Shown here: positions 26,694-36,727 of the stretch, one piece after another
Position numbering within the stretch: position 1 is the first letter of the stretch
Layout: every line of letters begins with the position of its first letter
Assembly: GCF_000264455.2 (NCBI RefSeq)
Contig: NC_017956.1
Coordinates: forward strand, 417,501 to 481,500
Direction: 5' to 3'
DNA from: Tistrella mobilis KA081020-065
GTDB taxonomy: Bacteria > Pseudomonadota > Alphaproteobacteria > Tistrellales > Tistrellaceae
DNA: 64,000 nt
Notes under the pieces: generated by a model
Database searches by the model: none
Told to the model about the DNA's origin: nothing
What the model saw: only the letters and a program-made list of their open reading frames with translations
Program-made: the position numbers and the translations under genes

Positions 26694-27211
26694 TCGACGC
26701 AACCCTTGACCTGACCCCGTGTCGCGAAACATTAAGGATGCTGTGACAATATGTGGCGTCAATCCGGTCCGCCCATCATGGATCGTAAAACGGCCGCAGG
26801 AGTTGAGCGACGGAAGGCACGCCCGAGGCCGCCCGTCGCGAAGCCCGATCGGCCGGAACGGCGCCGGTTGCCTGTTTTTCCCGGCCGGTTTCGGGAGTAT
26901 TCTCGAAGCCGCGCCTTCGTGCGAAGCCTGCCGCCATTCCCCTCGCCGGGCGGCGTGGAGAAGGTGCAGGCTCGCGAAGCACAGCGGGGGTTGCATGATC
27001 TCCGAATGGCAGCGTGAGCTGCGGTGCCCGACCGTCTGAAATCCGGCCGGATACCGGAAATCACGCGCCAGAAGCCCTGATGCAGGCCGTGTTCTATGGT
27101 GGGCATCAAGGGTGACGAAAAAGCCACGACGATGACTCGGGCATCATCTGCCGTATTCGATAGGATGCCCGGCAACCACCCCAACGGCTTCACCAAGGAG
27201 GGTAATCCATA
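26694..27211. other. 518-bp intergenic region between deacetylase and OmpA-like genes
   Basis: No convincing gene is seen. Short Arg/Pro-rich open frames on the plus strand (for example 26751-27017, 88 codons) lack a ribosome site and family resemblance. The region must contain the promoters of both flanking genes, and a very strong RBS (AAGGAGGGTAA) precedes the OmpA-like gene at its right end. Confidence 0.5.
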
Positions 27212-28057
27212 ATGAACGCGCTGAACCGCATTGCCGTGGTCGGCCTCGTTGCCGGCAGCATCTCTGCCTGCGGTCTGATCGACCCCGACAGCATCGCGCA
27301 GACCCCCGCCCCGGCCGATCCGTTCCTGGCGGCGCTGTCGGACGAGTATCTGGCGCTGGCCCGCGCCGAGCGCGCCGAGTTCGACTGGGTCGACGGCGAC
27401 GTCTTCGCGCAGAAGGGCGAGTGGGCCCGCGAGGGCACCATGGTGCCGCCGGAGCAGCTCTCCGACTGGTACCTGCCGGCCGCCTCGGTTCCGGCCCTGT
27501 CCTCGGCCCGTCAGCGTCTGATGACTCAGCTGAACGGCGGCGCCACCTCGGCCAAGCCGGTTGCGGCCGCCAAGGCCCAGGCCGGCTTCGACTGCTGGGT
27601 CCAGGAGCAGGAAGAGAACCATCAGCCCGAGGACATCGCGGCCTGCCGCAAGATGTTCGAGGATGCGATGGCCGAGCTCGAGGCCAAGGCCGCCCCGGCG
27701 CCGCAGCCGGTCGCCGTCGTGAAGCCGGTCGAGTTCCAGATCTTCTTCCCGTGGGACAGCGCCCAGCTGCACGGCCAGGCCTATGACATCATCCGTGATG
27801 CCGCCCAGGCCTATAAGGAGCGCAAGTCGGTCGCGCTGCGTCTCGACGCGCACACCGACCGTTCGGGCCCGATCCCGTACAACGACCGCCTGTCGACCCG
27901 CCGCGCCGAGTCGGTGACCGCCGAGCTGGTGAAGCTGGGCGTGCCGCGCAACGCGATCACCGCCGTCGCCCATGGCGAGCGTGACGTGCCGGTGCCGACC
28001 GCCGACGGCGTGCGCGAGCAGCGCAACCGCGTCGTGATCATCCGTCTGGCGCAGTGA
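27212..28057 (+). CDS. OmpA-family lipoprotein
   Basis: A 281-residue outer-membrane-associated lipoprotein. Residues 1-20 form a lipoprotein signal with lipobox ISAC, giving lipidated Cys20. Residues 40-165 are a helical Ala-rich region of unknown fold. Residues 170-281 are the OmpA-like peptidoglycan-binding domain (FFPWDSAQL, LDAHTDRSG, YNDRLSTRRAESV, and NRVVIIRL at the end). It is probably an anchor between outer membrane and wall. Codon use is visibly biased to a few GC-ending codons, the RBS is excellent, and two strong hairpins follow, all signs of high expression. It is monocistronic. Confidence 0.92.
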   Translation: MNALNRIAVVGLVAGSISACGLIDPDSIAQTPAPADPFLAALSDEYLALARAERAEFDWVDGDVFAQKGEWAREGTMVPPEQLSDWYLPAASVPALSSARQRLMTQLNGGATSAKPVAAAKAQAGFDCWVQEQEENHQPEDIAACRKMFEDAMAELEAKAAPAPQPVAVVKPVEFQIFFPWDSAQLHGQAYDIIRDAAQAYKERKSVALRLDAHTDRSGPIPYNDRLSTRRAESVTAELVKLGVPRNAITAVAHGERDVPVPTADGVREQRNRVVIIRLAQ

Positions 28058-28079
28058 TCCCGGCGGATCCTGACCGACG

Positions 28080-28101
28080 CCGGCCCGGGTGACCGGGCCG
28101 G
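28080..28101. terminator. 9-bp GC hairpin after OmpA-like gene
   Basis: CCGGCCCGG (28080-28088) pairs with CCGGGCCGG (28093-28101) around the 4-nt loop GTGA. It precedes the intrinsic terminator by about 20 nt and may protect the mRNA 3' end. Confidence 0.6.
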
Positions 28102-28119
28102 AGATCGCGAAGACGACAG

Positions 28120-28156
28120 AAAGGGTGGATCCGCTCCGGCGGGTCCACCCTTTTTT
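28120..28156 (+). terminator. Rho-independent terminator of OmpA-like gene
   Basis: AAAGGGTGGATCC (28120-28132) pairs with GGGTCCACCCTTT (28141-28153) with one G-T wobble and an 8-nt loop. Six Ts at 28151-28156 follow on the plus strand. Confidence 0.9.
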
Positions 28157-28309
28157 CGTCGGGTGACGTAGGCCTGCGGGTTTCACGGTGCGGGTGCAGC
28201 CATTCGGGCCGTGACATGTTCTGTCACCGGACAACCGGGCCGGGATGAGGCATGGTGGGCTCGGAACATCTGACAGACCGTATCCTGGTCCCCGGGGAGA
28301 GAGGCGCGG

Positions 28310-30292
28310 ATGATGAAGAAGATCCTGATTGCAGCTGGGGCGCTGGTGGTCGTGCTGGCCGGCGCCGCGATCGCGGCCCCCTTCCTGATCCCGACTGAGG
28401 CGATCGTGCAGCGGGTCACCGCCGAGGTGGAGGCCCGCACCGGGCGCAAGCTGGTGATCGAGGGAGATGTCGGGCTGAACGTTCTGCCCGATCTTGCGGT
28501 CCGGGTGGACGGCGCCCGCTTCGCCAATGCCCCCTGGTCGGATGCCGGCGACATGGCGCGTATCGGCCAGTTGCAGGTTGAACTCGCCCTCTGGCCGCTG
28601 CTGTCGGGCGATGTTCAGGTGCGGCGTTTCGTGCTGGACGAGCCGGTGATCCGGCTGGAGCGTAACGCCGATGGCGCGGCCAACTGGCAGATCCATGCGG
28701 GCGGACAGACGAGCACGGGCACCCTGACGCCGGCGGCACCCGCGGCCGGCGGGTCGGCCCCGGCTGCGCCGGCTGCAACGCCGTCTTCCGGTGGCGGGCT
28801 CTCGGGTCTCAGTCTCGGCGAGGTGAAGATCACCAACGGCACGGTCATCTATACCGATGCCATGAGCGGCACCGACGAGCGGCTCGACGATGTGAACCTG
28901 ACCCTTGCCGCCCCCGATCTCGAGAGCAGCCTGACGCTTGCGGGCGATGCCAGCTGGCGGGATCAGCCGGTGACGATCTCGGCCGAAGCGGGGCAGACCC
29001 GGGCGGTGCTTGAAGGCGGCAAAACCCCCGTCAGCCTGGATCTCGGCCTGGGTGAGGGCAAGATCCATCTCGCCGGCGATGCCAATCTTGGTGCCTCGCC
29101 GGGCTTCAACGGGACGGCCGGGCTGTCGCTGCCGGATCTCCGGTCGATCATTGCTGCCGCGGCCCCCGGGCCGGCCCTGCCGGATGGCGTCGCCACCCGG
29201 TTGAACCTCGACGGCCGGATCGACGCCACGGCGACGCGGGTCGCATTCACCGACATGAAACTGGGCGTCGACGATATCGAGGCCACGGGCTCCCTCTCGG
29301 CCGATATCGCAGGGCCGCGCCCGAAGATCACCGCCGGCCTGACCACCGGCGATCTGGTGCTTGATCGCTATATCGCAGGCGGATCGGAGCCCGGTGCCGG
29401 GAACGGCGCGGCCGGGACGGACAAGGCCGCGGGCGGCTGGAGCGACGATCCGATCGATCTCTCCGCCCTGGGGCTGCTCGATGCCGATGTCACGCTGAAT
29501 GCGACCTCGGTCAGCCTCGGCGATACGAAGCTGGGGGCGACCGAACTCCGCCTGGCCATCGATGACCGGCGGGCGCGGATCGAGGTGCCGAAGACCACGC
29601 TTTATGGCGGCAGCGGTTCGGCGACGATCGGCCTTGATGGCCGGGCGGCGCCTGCGTCGATGAGCGTCAAGGCGACCTTCAGCGGTCTCGACATGCTGCC
29701 GCTGCTGAAGGCGGCAGCCGATTTCGACCGTCTGGAAGGCAAGGGCCGGCTGGAGGCCGATCTGACGGCGCGCGGCAACAGCCAGCGTGCCCTGATCGGG
29801 TCGCTCGGCGGCAAGGGGCTGTTCGAATTCACCGACGGCGCGATCCGCGGCATCAACATCGCGGCGCTGATCCGTGATCCGACCGGCGCCCTGCGCGGTG
29901 ATACGGCTGATGCGCGCAAGACCGATTTCGCCCGCCTTGCCGGAACCTACACCCTCGACAAGGGCATCCTGACCAATCGCGACGCCGAAATGCAGGCGCC
30001 GCTGCTGCGGGTCGGCGGGCAGGGGACGGTCGATCTGCCGGCGCGGCGGGTCGATTATCGCATCGAGCCCAAGGCCGTGGCCAATCTGGAAGGCCAGGGC
30101 GGACAGACCGGGCTCTCCGGCGTGATGGTGCCGGTTCTGGTTCAGGGCCCCTGGGACAACCTGTCGTTCCGGCCCGATCTGGAAGGGACGGTCAAGCGCA
30201 CGCTCGAAGATCCCGACGCCACGCGCAAGGCGCTCGACGACGTCCGCTCGGGCAATTTCGGCGATGCGCTGAAGGGGCTTCTGGGGCGCTGA
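28310..30292 (+). CDS. AsmA-family protein
   Basis: A 660-residue AsmA-family envelope protein, thought to be anchored in the inner membrane and to help lipid transport to, or assembly of, the outer membrane. Residues 4-24 are the N-terminal anchor helix (ILIAAGALVVVLAGAAIAAP). The AsmA N-terminal domain follows with the typical lines RKLVIEGDVGLNVLPDLAV, ARFANAPWS, and VQVRRFVLDEPVIRLERNADGAANW. A Pro/Ala/Gly linker around 145-165 leads to the long beta-rich body, and the C-terminal part has GKGLFEFTDGAIRGINIAALI, the AsmA_2 signature. RBS GGGGAGAGAGG precedes the start. It stands alone. Confidence 0.9.
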   Translation: MMKKILIAAGALVVVLAGAAIAAPFLIPTEAIVQRVTAEVEARTGRKLVIEGDVGLNVLPDLAVRVDGARFANAPWSDAGDMARIGQLQVELALWPLLSGDVQVRRFVLDEPVIRLERNADGAANWQIHAGGQTSTGTLTPAAPAAGGSAPAAPAATPSSGGGLSGLSLGEVKITNGTVIYTDAMSGTDERLDDVNLTLAAPDLESSLTLAGDASWRDQPVTISAEAGQTRAVLEGGKTPVSLDLGLGEGKIHLAGDANLGASPGFNGTAGLSLPDLRSIIAAAAPGPALPDGVATRLNLDGRIDATATRVAFTDMKLGVDDIEATGSLSADIAGPRPKITAGLTTGDLVLDRYIAGGSEPGAGNGAAGTDKAAGGWSDDPIDLSALGLLDADVTLNATSVSLGDTKLGATELRLAIDDRRARIEVPKTTLYGGSGSATIGLDGRAAPASMSVKATFSGLDMLPLLKAAADFDRLEGKGRLEADLTARGNSQRALIGSLGGKGLFEFTDGAIRGINIAALIRDPTGALRGDTADARKTDFARLAGTYTLDKGILTNRDAEMQAPLLRVGGQGTVDLPARRVDYRIEPKAVANLEGQGGQTGLSGVMVPVLVQGPWDNLSFRPDLEGTVKRTLEDPDATRKALDDVRSGNFGDALKGLLGR

Positions 30293-30444
30293 GATCGTCC
30301 CGGGCGCGGGCCGTAAGGATCGCGCAAGCCGTGGGTAAGTGGGGTGAAAGCCCGCATGGGTAGGCTGATGACGTGGCGCGGGACGGTGCCGTCCGTGCCG
30401 CCACATCGGATCAGCTTCCCCACTGCCCTCTGGAGCCTCTCCCC

Positions 30445-30735
30445 ATGTCGTTTGCCCGTCTGTTTGCCGCCGTCGCGGCCCCCGCCGCCGTTCTGACCGT
30501 CCTGGCCGCGCCGGCCCTGGCCAGCACGACCTGCACCAGCGCCCCCAAGGATAAGTGGATGTCCGAAGACCAGATGAAGGCGAAGATCGCCGAAATGGGC
30601 TACAAGGATATCCGCACCTTCAAGACCACCAAGGGCAATTGCTACGAGATCTACGGCCACGACAAGGAAGGCCGGAAGGCCGAGGTCTATTTCGACCCGA
30701 CCGACGGCCATATCGTGAAGCAGGAGATCGATTGA
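30445..30735 (+). CDS. Small periplasmic PepSY-domain protein
   Basis: A 96-residue exported protein. Residues 1-26 are a signal peptide (cleavage after APALA). The remainder is one PepSY domain (WMSEDQMKAKIAEMGYKD, then FKTTKGNCYEIYGHDKEGRK and VYFDPTDGHIVKQ), with two Cys (in TTCTS and GNCYE) that could form a disulfide. Such proteins are frequently encoded directly before a cytochrome b561, as here: the next start is 4 bases past the stop. An electron-transfer accessory role is inferred. An upstream in-frame start at 30373 would add a non-signal leader and is rejected. Confidence 0.85.
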   Translation: MSFARLFAAVAAPAAVLTVLAAPALASTTCTSAPKDKWMSEDQMKAKIAEMGYKDIRTFKTTKGNCYEIYGHDKEGRKAEVYFDPTDGHIVKQEID

Positions 30736-30738
30736 GCC

Positions 30739-31296
30739 ATGGCTGCGGGGATCGAGGCGGCCGCGCGGCCGGGCGGGCCCGGGGTCCGGGTCTGGGATCC
30801 GGTCGTGCGTGCCTTCCACTGGATTACGGTCGTGGGCTGCGTGCTCGATCTGGGTCTGCTTGAAGAAGGCGAAGGTCCGCATCGTCTGGTCGGCTATGTG
30901 CTGGCGGCGGTGCTGGCCATACGGATCCTCTGGGGGTTCGTGGGCACGCGTCATGCGCGCTTCGCCGACTTCATCCCCGCGCCGCGCCGGTTGACCGGCT
31001 ATTTTCGCGACCTTCTGGCTGGCCGAGCCCGAGACTATGTCGGGCACAATCCGGCGGGTGCGGTCATGATGCTGGCGCTGATGGCCCTGCTGGTCGTGGT
31101 CACGGTGACGGGCATCATGACGACCACCGATACCTTCTGGGGCGTCGAGTGGGTGGAAGGGCTGCATGAGGCCGCGGCCGAGGCGATCATCCCGCTCGCC
31201 CTGGTCCATGCGGCGGTTGCGATCCTGGAGAGCCTGTTCGGCCGGGTCAATCTGGTCGCAGCCATGGTCACCGGCCGCAAGCGCTGGCGACGCTGA
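30739..31296 (+). CDS. Cytochrome b561-family membrane protein
   Basis: A 185-residue inner-membrane diheme cytochrome b with four to five hydrophobic helices. Four candidate heme-ligand His residues are well placed: His27 (RAFHWIT), His48 (GPHRLVGY), His143 (GLHEAAAE) and His157 (LVHAAVAI). The VWDPVVRAFHW opening is typical of the b/b6-type hydrogenase-like cytochrome b family. It probably passes electrons between the quinone pool and a periplasmic acceptor, perhaps with the PepSY protein encoded just upstream. A perfect intrinsic terminator follows 33 bp after the stop. Confidence 0.88.
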   Translation: MAAGIEAAARPGGPGVRVWDPVVRAFHWITVVGCVLDLGLLEEGEGPHRLVGYVLAAVLAIRILWGFVGTRHARFADFIPAPRRLTGYFRDLLAGRARDYVGHNPAGAVMMLALMALLVVVTVTGIMTTTDTFWGVEWVEGLHEAAAEAIIPLALVHAAVAILESLFGRVNLVAAMVTGRKRWRR

Positions 31297-31329
31297 GCCG
31301 CTCCGCCCGGCTGCCCCTATCTGCTGTCG

Positions 31330-31366
31330 CCGCACCGCCGCGCCTCGCGCGGCGGTGCGGTTTTTT
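31330..31366 (+). terminator. Rho-independent terminator of PepSY-cytochrome pair
   Basis: CCGCACCGCCGCG (31330-31342) pairs perfectly with 31348-31360 around a 5-nt loop, and six Ts follow at 31361-31366. Confidence 0.93.
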
Positions 31367-31498
31367 CGGCAGGGGGCGTCTGGAAAGGCGGGATCGCATG
31401 CACTGCCGTCAGCGGCACTTTGCGGCCGGTGGCGACGGCGCTAGGCTGTCGGCCCACCCTTGCCGGTGGCAGATCGCCCGTGCCCGGAGCCGCCCTTC

Positions 31499-32113
31499 AT
31501 GACCGAAGTCGACATCGCCCCTGATATTGGCGTCAGCCTCCAGCTCGTGGTTGCGACCGCAGCGATCCTCGGCAATATCGCACTGCATACAATTGCGACC
31601 GTTGCAGTGATCGCCGGGCTCCGGCGCTTCGAGCCGACGATGTCGAAACTTCTGGGCGATGCCTTTATTGCGGTTCCGATGATGGTTGCGGCCGCCACCC
31701 TCGGCATGCTGGTCGCCCATACCATCGAGATCTGGGGTTGGGCGGTGATGCTGCTCTGGCTGGGCGAGTTCTCGAACCTCGAATCCGCACTCTATTTCTC
31801 GGTGGTGACCTTCAGCACGCTTGGCTATGGCGATATCGTGCTCGACCACCAGTGGCGGCTGCTGGGGGCGATGGCCTCGGTCAACGGTATCATCCTGTTC
31901 GGCTGGACCACCGCCGTGGTGGTGGCGGTGCTGACCAGCGCGATCGAGCGCCATGACGAGCGCCGGTCGGCGCGCAAGGCGCGAGAGGGCCAGCCCGAGG
32001 GGCATCATGCCTGGCAGCCCTGGCATCCGCATGCCCCGTGGCGGCCGCATATTCAGGAGGTGCGCCACCGCGCCGACCATATCTCAGATCATAACGCCGG
32101 CGCGGGCGACTGA
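31499..32113 (+). CDS. Two-pore-helix potassium-type ion channel
   Basis: A 204-residue membrane protein of the ion-channel 2 family. Hydrophobic helices lie at about 14-40, 57-76, 78-92 and 124-147. The selectivity filter TFSTLGYGD is at residues 104-112, directly before the last helix, as in K+ channels (the ordinary form is T-x-x-T-x-GYGD). The C-terminal 55 residues are charged and His-rich (HHAWQPWHPHAPWRPH) with no RCK or nucleotide domain. K+ selectivity is likely but unproven; gating is unknown. ATG 31499 precedes the first helix. Confidence 0.88.
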   Translation: MTEVDIAPDIGVSLQLVVATAAILGNIALHTIATVAVIAGLRRFEPTMSKLLGDAFIAVPMMVAAATLGMLVAHTIEIWGWAVMLLWLGEFSNLESALYFSVVTFSTLGYGDIVLDHQWRLLGAMASVNGIILFGWTTAVVVAVLTSAIERHDERRSARKAREGQPEGHHAWQPWHPHAPWRPHIQEVRHRADHISDHNAGAGD

Positions 32114-32127
32114 TCGGGACCCCGCGC

Positions 32128-33153
32128 TCAGGGTACCGGCGGCGGGTTGCGGGCGGCCATGGTCCGCTGCTGATGCCAATAGGGATAGGGTGGGCTGACG
32201 GCGCTGGCGGCGTCGAGGCGGGCGATCTGGTCGGTGTCGAGCATGATCTCACCGGCCGTCAGATTGGCCGCCAGCTGTTCCGGCGTGCGGGCGCCGATCA
32301 CCAGCCCGGAAATTCCCGGCCGGCCCAGCAGCCAGGCGAGGGCGAGGCGGGGAATGCTGTGCCCCGTCTCGGCTGCCAGGGCCTCGAGCACATCGGTGAT
32401 CGCATAGAGCCGTTCGTCCGGTACCTGCCAGCTGGCATCGGTCGCGGCCCGGCTGTCGGCCGGTGCCGGGCGGTTGCGGCCGACACGGCCCGAGAGCCGG
32501 GCCCCGCCGAGGGGGCTCCAGACCAGGGTGCCGACCTTCTGGTCGAGCCCGAGCGGCATCAGCTCCCATTCGGCATCCCGGGCGACGAGGGAATAGTAGA
32601 CCTGGTGCGCCACCGGCCGTGGCAGACCCAGGCGGTCGGCCGCCGCCAGCATCTTCATCAGGTGCCAGCCGGAATAGTTCGAGACCCCGGCATAGCGGAT
32701 CTTGCCGTCGCGGATCAGCGTGTCCAGCGCATGCAGCATCTCGTCGACCGGTGTCACCGCATCGAAAGCGTGAAGCTGGTAGAGGTCGATCCGGTCAGTG
32801 CCGAGCCGCTTCAGGCTCGCCTCGCAGGAGGCGATGATCCGGCTGCGCGAGGTGCCGAGATCATTGGGGCCGGGCCCCAGCGCCATGCCGGTCTTGGTCG
32901 CGATCAGCAGCTGGTCGCGCCTGCCGCGGATCGCCTGCCCCAGGATTTCTTCCGACCGGCCGAGCGAGTAGCTGTCGGCGGTGTCGAACATGGTGCAGCC
33001 GGCATCCAGCGCCAGATCGACCAGCCGGGTGGCCTCCGCCACCCCCGTCTCCCCCCATTTGCGGAAGAAATCGGTGCCGCCGCCGAAGGTGGCGGTGCCC
33101 AGGATCAGCGCCGGGACCTTCAGCCCCGAACCGCCGAGCGTGCGGTATTCCAT
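32128..33153 (-). CDS. Aldo/keto reductase
   Basis: A 341-residue NADP(H)-dependent oxidoreductase with a TIM-barrel. It opens MEYRTLGGSGLKVPALILGTATFGGG, the usual start of the Tas/YghZ-like group. The catalytic tetrad is visible: Asp and Tyr in MFDTADSYSLGRSEEIL, Lys in LLIATKTG, and His in LYQLHAFD. The NADP-binding end contains LVIGARTPEQLAANL. RBS GGGGAGGA lies before the start. It is convergent with the ion channel gene and stands alone; the physiological carbonyl substrate is unknown. Confidence 0.92.
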   Translation of the reverse strand: MEYRTLGGSGLKVPALILGTATFGGGTDFFRKWGETGVAEATRLVDLALDAGCTMFDTADSYSLGRSEEILGQAIRGRRDQLLIATKTGMALGPGPNDLGTSRSRIIASCEASLKRLGTDRIDLYQLHAFDAVTPVDEMLHALDTLIRDGKIRYAGVSNYSGWHLMKMLAAADRLGLPRPVAHQVYYSLVARDAEWELMPLGLDQKVGTLVWSPLGGARLSGRVGRNRPAPADSRAATDASWQVPDERLYAITDVLEALAAETGHSIPRLALAWLLGRPGISGLVIGARTPEQLAANLTAGEIMLDTDQIARLDAASAVSPPYPYWHQQRTMAARNPPPVP

Positions 33154-33280
33154 GGATCGTCCTCCCCGGTTGCGGTCTGCCGCGCAAGGCGGCAGACCCG
33201 CAGCAGAGCGGAAGCGGACGGTCGGGTCACCCCCAAATCGGCCGGGGGGCAGCCTGAGCGGAATTCAACCTGGTGGGCGA

Positions 33281-33754
33281 TCAGCCCTGGCGCAGCCGCG
33301 CCACCAGCCCCTCGGCCCCGGCCGTGACCTGGGCCCAGGTGAGGTCGAAGCCTGCATCGGCGCCGTAATAGGGATCGGCCACCGCCTGCCCCAGCCGGCC
33401 GGGGACATGATCCAGCATCAGCGACAGCTCTGCCGTGGCCCCGGCGGGGGCCAGTCGGCGCAGCGCCTCCAGATTCTCGTGATCCATGGCGACCAGATGG
33501 GTGAAGCGGGTGAAGTCGGATCCCTTCACCTGACGGGCACGATAGCCGCTGATATCGATGCCGTGACGGGCGGCCACGGCCCGGGCCCGTCCGTCGGGCA
33601 TCTCGCCCGCATGCCAGCCGCCGATGCCGGCTGAGTCGATCACCACCTCCAGCTCCGCCGCCGCGGCCGCCCGGCGCATCGCGGCTTCGGCAAGGGGGGA
33701 GCGGCAGATATTCCCCAGGCAGACAAACAGAATGGCGGGCGGCGTGGTGGCCAT
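33281..33754 (-). CDS. Low-molecular-weight protein tyrosine phosphatase
   Basis: A 157-residue cytosolic phosphatase. The P-loop VCLGNICRSP contains the nucleophile Cys12 and Arg18, and the general acid is the Asp in ADPYYG, about residue 127. Length is normal for the family. Targets are phosphotyrosine proteins or small phosphoesters. An open frame extends to 33802, but the conserved N-terminus starts near 33754. It diverges from ppc, with a 157-bp region between them. Confidence 0.93.
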   Translation of the reverse strand: MATTPPAILFVCLGNICRSPLAEAAMRRAAAAAELEVVIDSAGIGGWHAGEMPDGRARAVAARHGIDISGYRARQVKGSDFTRFTHLVAMDHENLEALRRLAPAGATAELSLMLDHVPGRLGQAVADPYYGADAGFDLTWAQVTAGAEGLVARLRQG

Positions 33755-33911
33755 GATCGGATTCCGGTGACGGTGGCTGGCATGAGGCTTTCTCTGCCGC
33801 ATTGCGGCGAAAGGAGCAAGTCTCCGCCTTGTGATGCCGCGCCCGCAGCCTTACCAATAGATGGAGGCGGTGGCGGATGGCACGACCCCGCGGAAGAGCA
33901 GGGAGCAGGGT

Positions 33912-36707
33912 GTGAGCGACGACGACGGCATGACGCGCGGTCCCGCCAGGGCGGCCAACGGCAACGGGTCCGATGCAGCTCTGAAGGACGATATCCGCTT
34001 CCTCGGCCGGATCCTGGGCGACATCGTCCGCCTCAACGAGGGGGCGGAGGTCTTCGATCTGGTGGAGCGGATCCGCCAGACATCGATCCGCTTCCATCGC
34101 GACGAGGATCGTGCCGCGCATGACGAACTCGATGCGCTGCTCGGCGGCATGGACACGGTGCAGGGGCTGAAGATCGTCCGTGCCTTCAGCTATTTCTCCC
34201 ATCTCGCCAACATCGCCGAGGATCAGGACCGGTTGCGCCAGTCGCGCGCCGGCATGCCCGACGGCGACGGTCCGGCGGCCGGAACGCTCGACTATGCGAT
34301 GGCGCGCGCGGCGACCGACGGGCTCGATCCCGACCGGCTCGCGGCCTTTTTCGACACCGCGCGGGTGGGGCCGGTGCTGACCGCCCATCCGACCGAGGTG
34401 CGCCGCAAGAGCACGCTGACGCGCGAGGCGGAAATCGCCCGCCTGCTCGACCGTCGCGACCGCGAGCGGCCGCAGGGCGAAGAGGCGGCGGCGATCGAGG
34501 AAGAGGTCACCCGCGCGGTGCTCACCCTCTGGCAGACTGCCATGCTGCGCCGCACCCGCCTGACCGTGATCGACGAAGTGGTCAACGGGCTCAGCTATTA
34601 CGACGAGACCTTCCTGACCGAGGTGCCGGCCGTTCACGCCCGGGTGGAAGACATGCTCGCCCGCCGCGCCGGCAGCACCGCCGAGGCGCGGGCGGGTGTC
34701 GCCTCGTTCCTGAAGATGGGCAGCTGGATCGGCGGCGACCGCGACGGCAACCCGTTCGTGACCGCCGACGTGTTGCGCACGACCATGCGGCTGCACACCC
34801 GCCAGGCGATGAAATTCTATCTTGCCGAATTGCACGAACTTGGGGCCGAACTCTCGCTGTCGGCGACGCTGGTGCCGGTGAGCGACGATCTGGCGGCACT
34901 GGCTGCGGCCTCGCCGGTGACGCCCGAGCATCAGCGCCAGGAACCCTATCGCCTGGCGGTGGCCGGCATTCATGCCCGGATGGCGGCGACGGCTGAGGCG
35001 CTCGACGCGGCCGATGCGGTGACCCGCCCGGTGCCCGCGGCGCCGCGCTATGCCGATCCGGCCGGACTTGCCCGGGATCTCGACGTCGTTCATGAGAGCC
35101 TGGTGGCCAATGGCTCGGTTCTGCTCGCCCGCGGCCGGCTGCGGCGTCTGAGGCGGGCGGTCGACTGTTTCGGCTTCCATCTGGCGGTGCTCGATCTGCG
35201 CCAGAATTCGGCGGTGCATGAGCGCACGGTGGCCGAACTGCTGGAGGTGGCCGCTCCCGGCACCGACTATCTGTCGCTGGACGAAGAGGCACGCATCGCG
35301 GTTCTGGAGCGCGAGCTTGCGACCACCCGGCCGCTGGTGTCGCCCTTCGCAAAATATTGCGAAGAGACCACGGCCGAATTCGCAATCTTCGCAGAGGCGG
35401 CGGCGACCCATCGTCGCCTCGGGCCCCAGGCGATCGAGAACGTGATCATCTCGAAGACCGACGGGGCCTCGGACCTGCTGGAACTGGCGCTGCTGCTGAA
35501 GGAGGTCGGGCTGGTGCGGCCCGACGGAACCGCCGCGGTGAATATCGTACCGCTGTTCGAAACCATCGCCGACCTCAGGGCCGCGCCCCAGATCATGCGG
35601 CGGGTCTTTGCCTGCCCGGCCTATCGCCGTCTCGTCGCCTCGCGCGGCGAGATGCAGGAGGTCATGCTGGGATATTCCGACAGCAACAAGGATGGCGGCT
35701 TCGTCACCTCGCGCTGGGAACTCTACAAGGCGGAGACGGAGCTGGTCGCCTGCTTCCGCGAGGCCGGGGTGGCGCTGCGCCTGTTCCACGGGCGCGGCGG
35801 CTCGGTCGGCCGGGGCGGCGGATCGGCCTATGACGCGATCCTGGCCCAGCCGGCCGGCGCTGTGGGCGGCCGGATCCGGGTCACCGAACAGGGCGAGATC
35901 ATCTCCAGCAAATACGCCAATCCGGGCCTCGGCCGGCGCAACCTCGAAACCTTCGTCGCCGCCACGCTGGAAGCGAGCCTTCTGCCGCAGCCGGCCTGCG
36001 CCGACCTCGAGGCCGACATGGCGGCGATGGAAGAGCTGTCCGACACCGCCTTTACCGCCTATCGGGCCCTCGTCTACGAAACGCCCGGCTTTGAAGACTA
36101 TTTCTGGGCCTCGACCGTCATCACCGAGATCGCCTCGCTCAATATCGGCAGTCGTCCGGCCTCGCGCAGCCGCACGCGGCGGATCGAGGATCTGCGGGCG
36201 ATCCCCTGGGTGTTCTCGTGGTCGCAGTGTCGGGCGATGCTGCCCGGCTGGTACGGGTTCGGGGCGGCGGTGACCGCCTGGCGTGACCGTCATGGCGAGG
36301 CAGGGCTCGACCGGTTGCGGCGCATGTATCGCGACTGGCCCTTCTTCACCACGCTGCTGTCGAACATGGAGATGGTGCTGGCCAAGACCAGTATGGCGAT
36401 CGCATCCCGCTATGCCGAACTGGTGCCCGACGAGGCGCTGCGCGAAGCGGTGTTCGGCCGGATCCGTGCCGAATGGCAGTCGTCCGAGGCGGCACTTCTG
36501 GCGATCACCGGCCAGACGATGGTGCTGGAGCGGACGCCGCAGCTGGCGCGGTCGATCCGCGACCGCTTCCCCTATCTGGATCCGCTGAACCATGTTCAGG
36601 TCGAAATGCTGCGCCAGCACCGGTCGGAGGCGGGCAGCGACCGCCATCTCTCCGGCATCCATCTCACCATCAACGGGATCTCGGCCGGGCTGCGCAACAG
36701 TGGCTGA
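33912..36707 (+). CDS. ppc: Phosphoenolpyruvate carboxylase
   Basis: A 931-residue PEP carboxylase, which combines phosphoenolpyruvate with bicarbonate to refill the TCA cycle with oxaloacetate. The catalytic [13 protein letters not shown] carries His159, and the second site [13 protein letters not shown] carries His626; [10 protein letters not shown] and the C-terminal LRNSG (usually QNTG) are also present. I favour the GTG at 33912, which has GGGAG 6 nt upstream; an ATG at 33861 would add 17 residues without a ribosome site. A LysR gene begins only 20 bp downstream, followed by the dabBA bicarbonate module. Bicarbonate, not CO2, is the substrate, so the neighbourhood is suggestive. Confidence 0.95.
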   Translation: MSDDDGMTRGPARAANGNGSDAALKDDIRFLGRILGDIVRLNEGAEVFDLVERIRQTSIRFHRDEDRAAHDELDALLGGMDTVQGLKIVRAFSYFSHLANIAEDQDRLRQSRAGMPDGDGPAAGTLDYAMARAATDGLDPDRLAAFFDTARVGPVLTAHPTEVRRKSTLTREAEIARLLDRRDRERPQGEEAAAIEEEVTRAVLTLWQTAMLRRTRLTVIDEVVNGLSYYDETFLTEVPAVHARVEDMLARRAGSTAEARAGVASFLKMGSWIGGDRDGNPFVTADVLRTTMRLHTRQAMKFYLAELHELGAELSLSATLVPVSDDLAALAAASPVTPEHQRQEPYRLAVAGIHARMAATAEALDAADAVTRPVPAAPRYADPAGLARDLDVVHESLVANGSVLLARGRLRRLRRAVDCFGFHLAVLDLRQNSAVHERTVAELLEVAAPGTDYLSLDEEARIAVLERELATTRPLVSPFAKYCEETTAEFAIFAEAAATHRRLGPQAIENVIISKTDGASDLLELALLLKEVGLVRPDGTAAVNIVPLFETIADLRAAPQIMRRVFACPAYRRLVASRGEMQEVMLGYSDSNKDGGFVTSRWELYKAETELVACFREAGVALRLFHGRGGSVGRGGGSAYDAILAQPAGAVGGRIRVTEQGEIISSKYANPGLGRRNLETFVAATLEASLLPQPACADLEADMAAMEELSDTAFTAYRALVYETPGFEDYFWASTVITEIASLNIGSRPASRSRTRRIEDLRAIPWVFSWSQCRAMLPGWYGFGAAVTAWRDRHGEAGLDRLRRMYRDWPFFTTLLSNMEMVLAKTSMAIASRYAELVPDEALREAVFGRIRAEWQSSEAALLAITGQTMVLERTPQLARSIRDRFPYLDPLNHVQVEMLRQHRSEAGSDRHLSGIHLTINGISAGLRNSG

Positions 36708-36727
36708 CCCCGCAGATCCGGGGAGGC

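Noticed and set aside
26751-27017. Possible 88-codon gene in the intergenic region before the OmpA-like gene
   Set aside because: No ribosome site, Arg/Pro-rich composition and no resemblance to a family that I know.
26759-30406. Minus-strand open frame of more than 1,200 codons opposite the OmpA-like and AsmA genes
   Set aside because: It is a by-product of GC-rich codon use in the plus-strand genes. It crosses the OmpA terminator and intergenic DNA and shows no domain pattern.
33120-36662. Minus-strand open frame of about 1,180 codons opposite ppc
   Set aside because: The plus strand carries an unmistakable PEP carboxylase. The antisense translation is His/Arg/Gly-rich without a recognisable fold.
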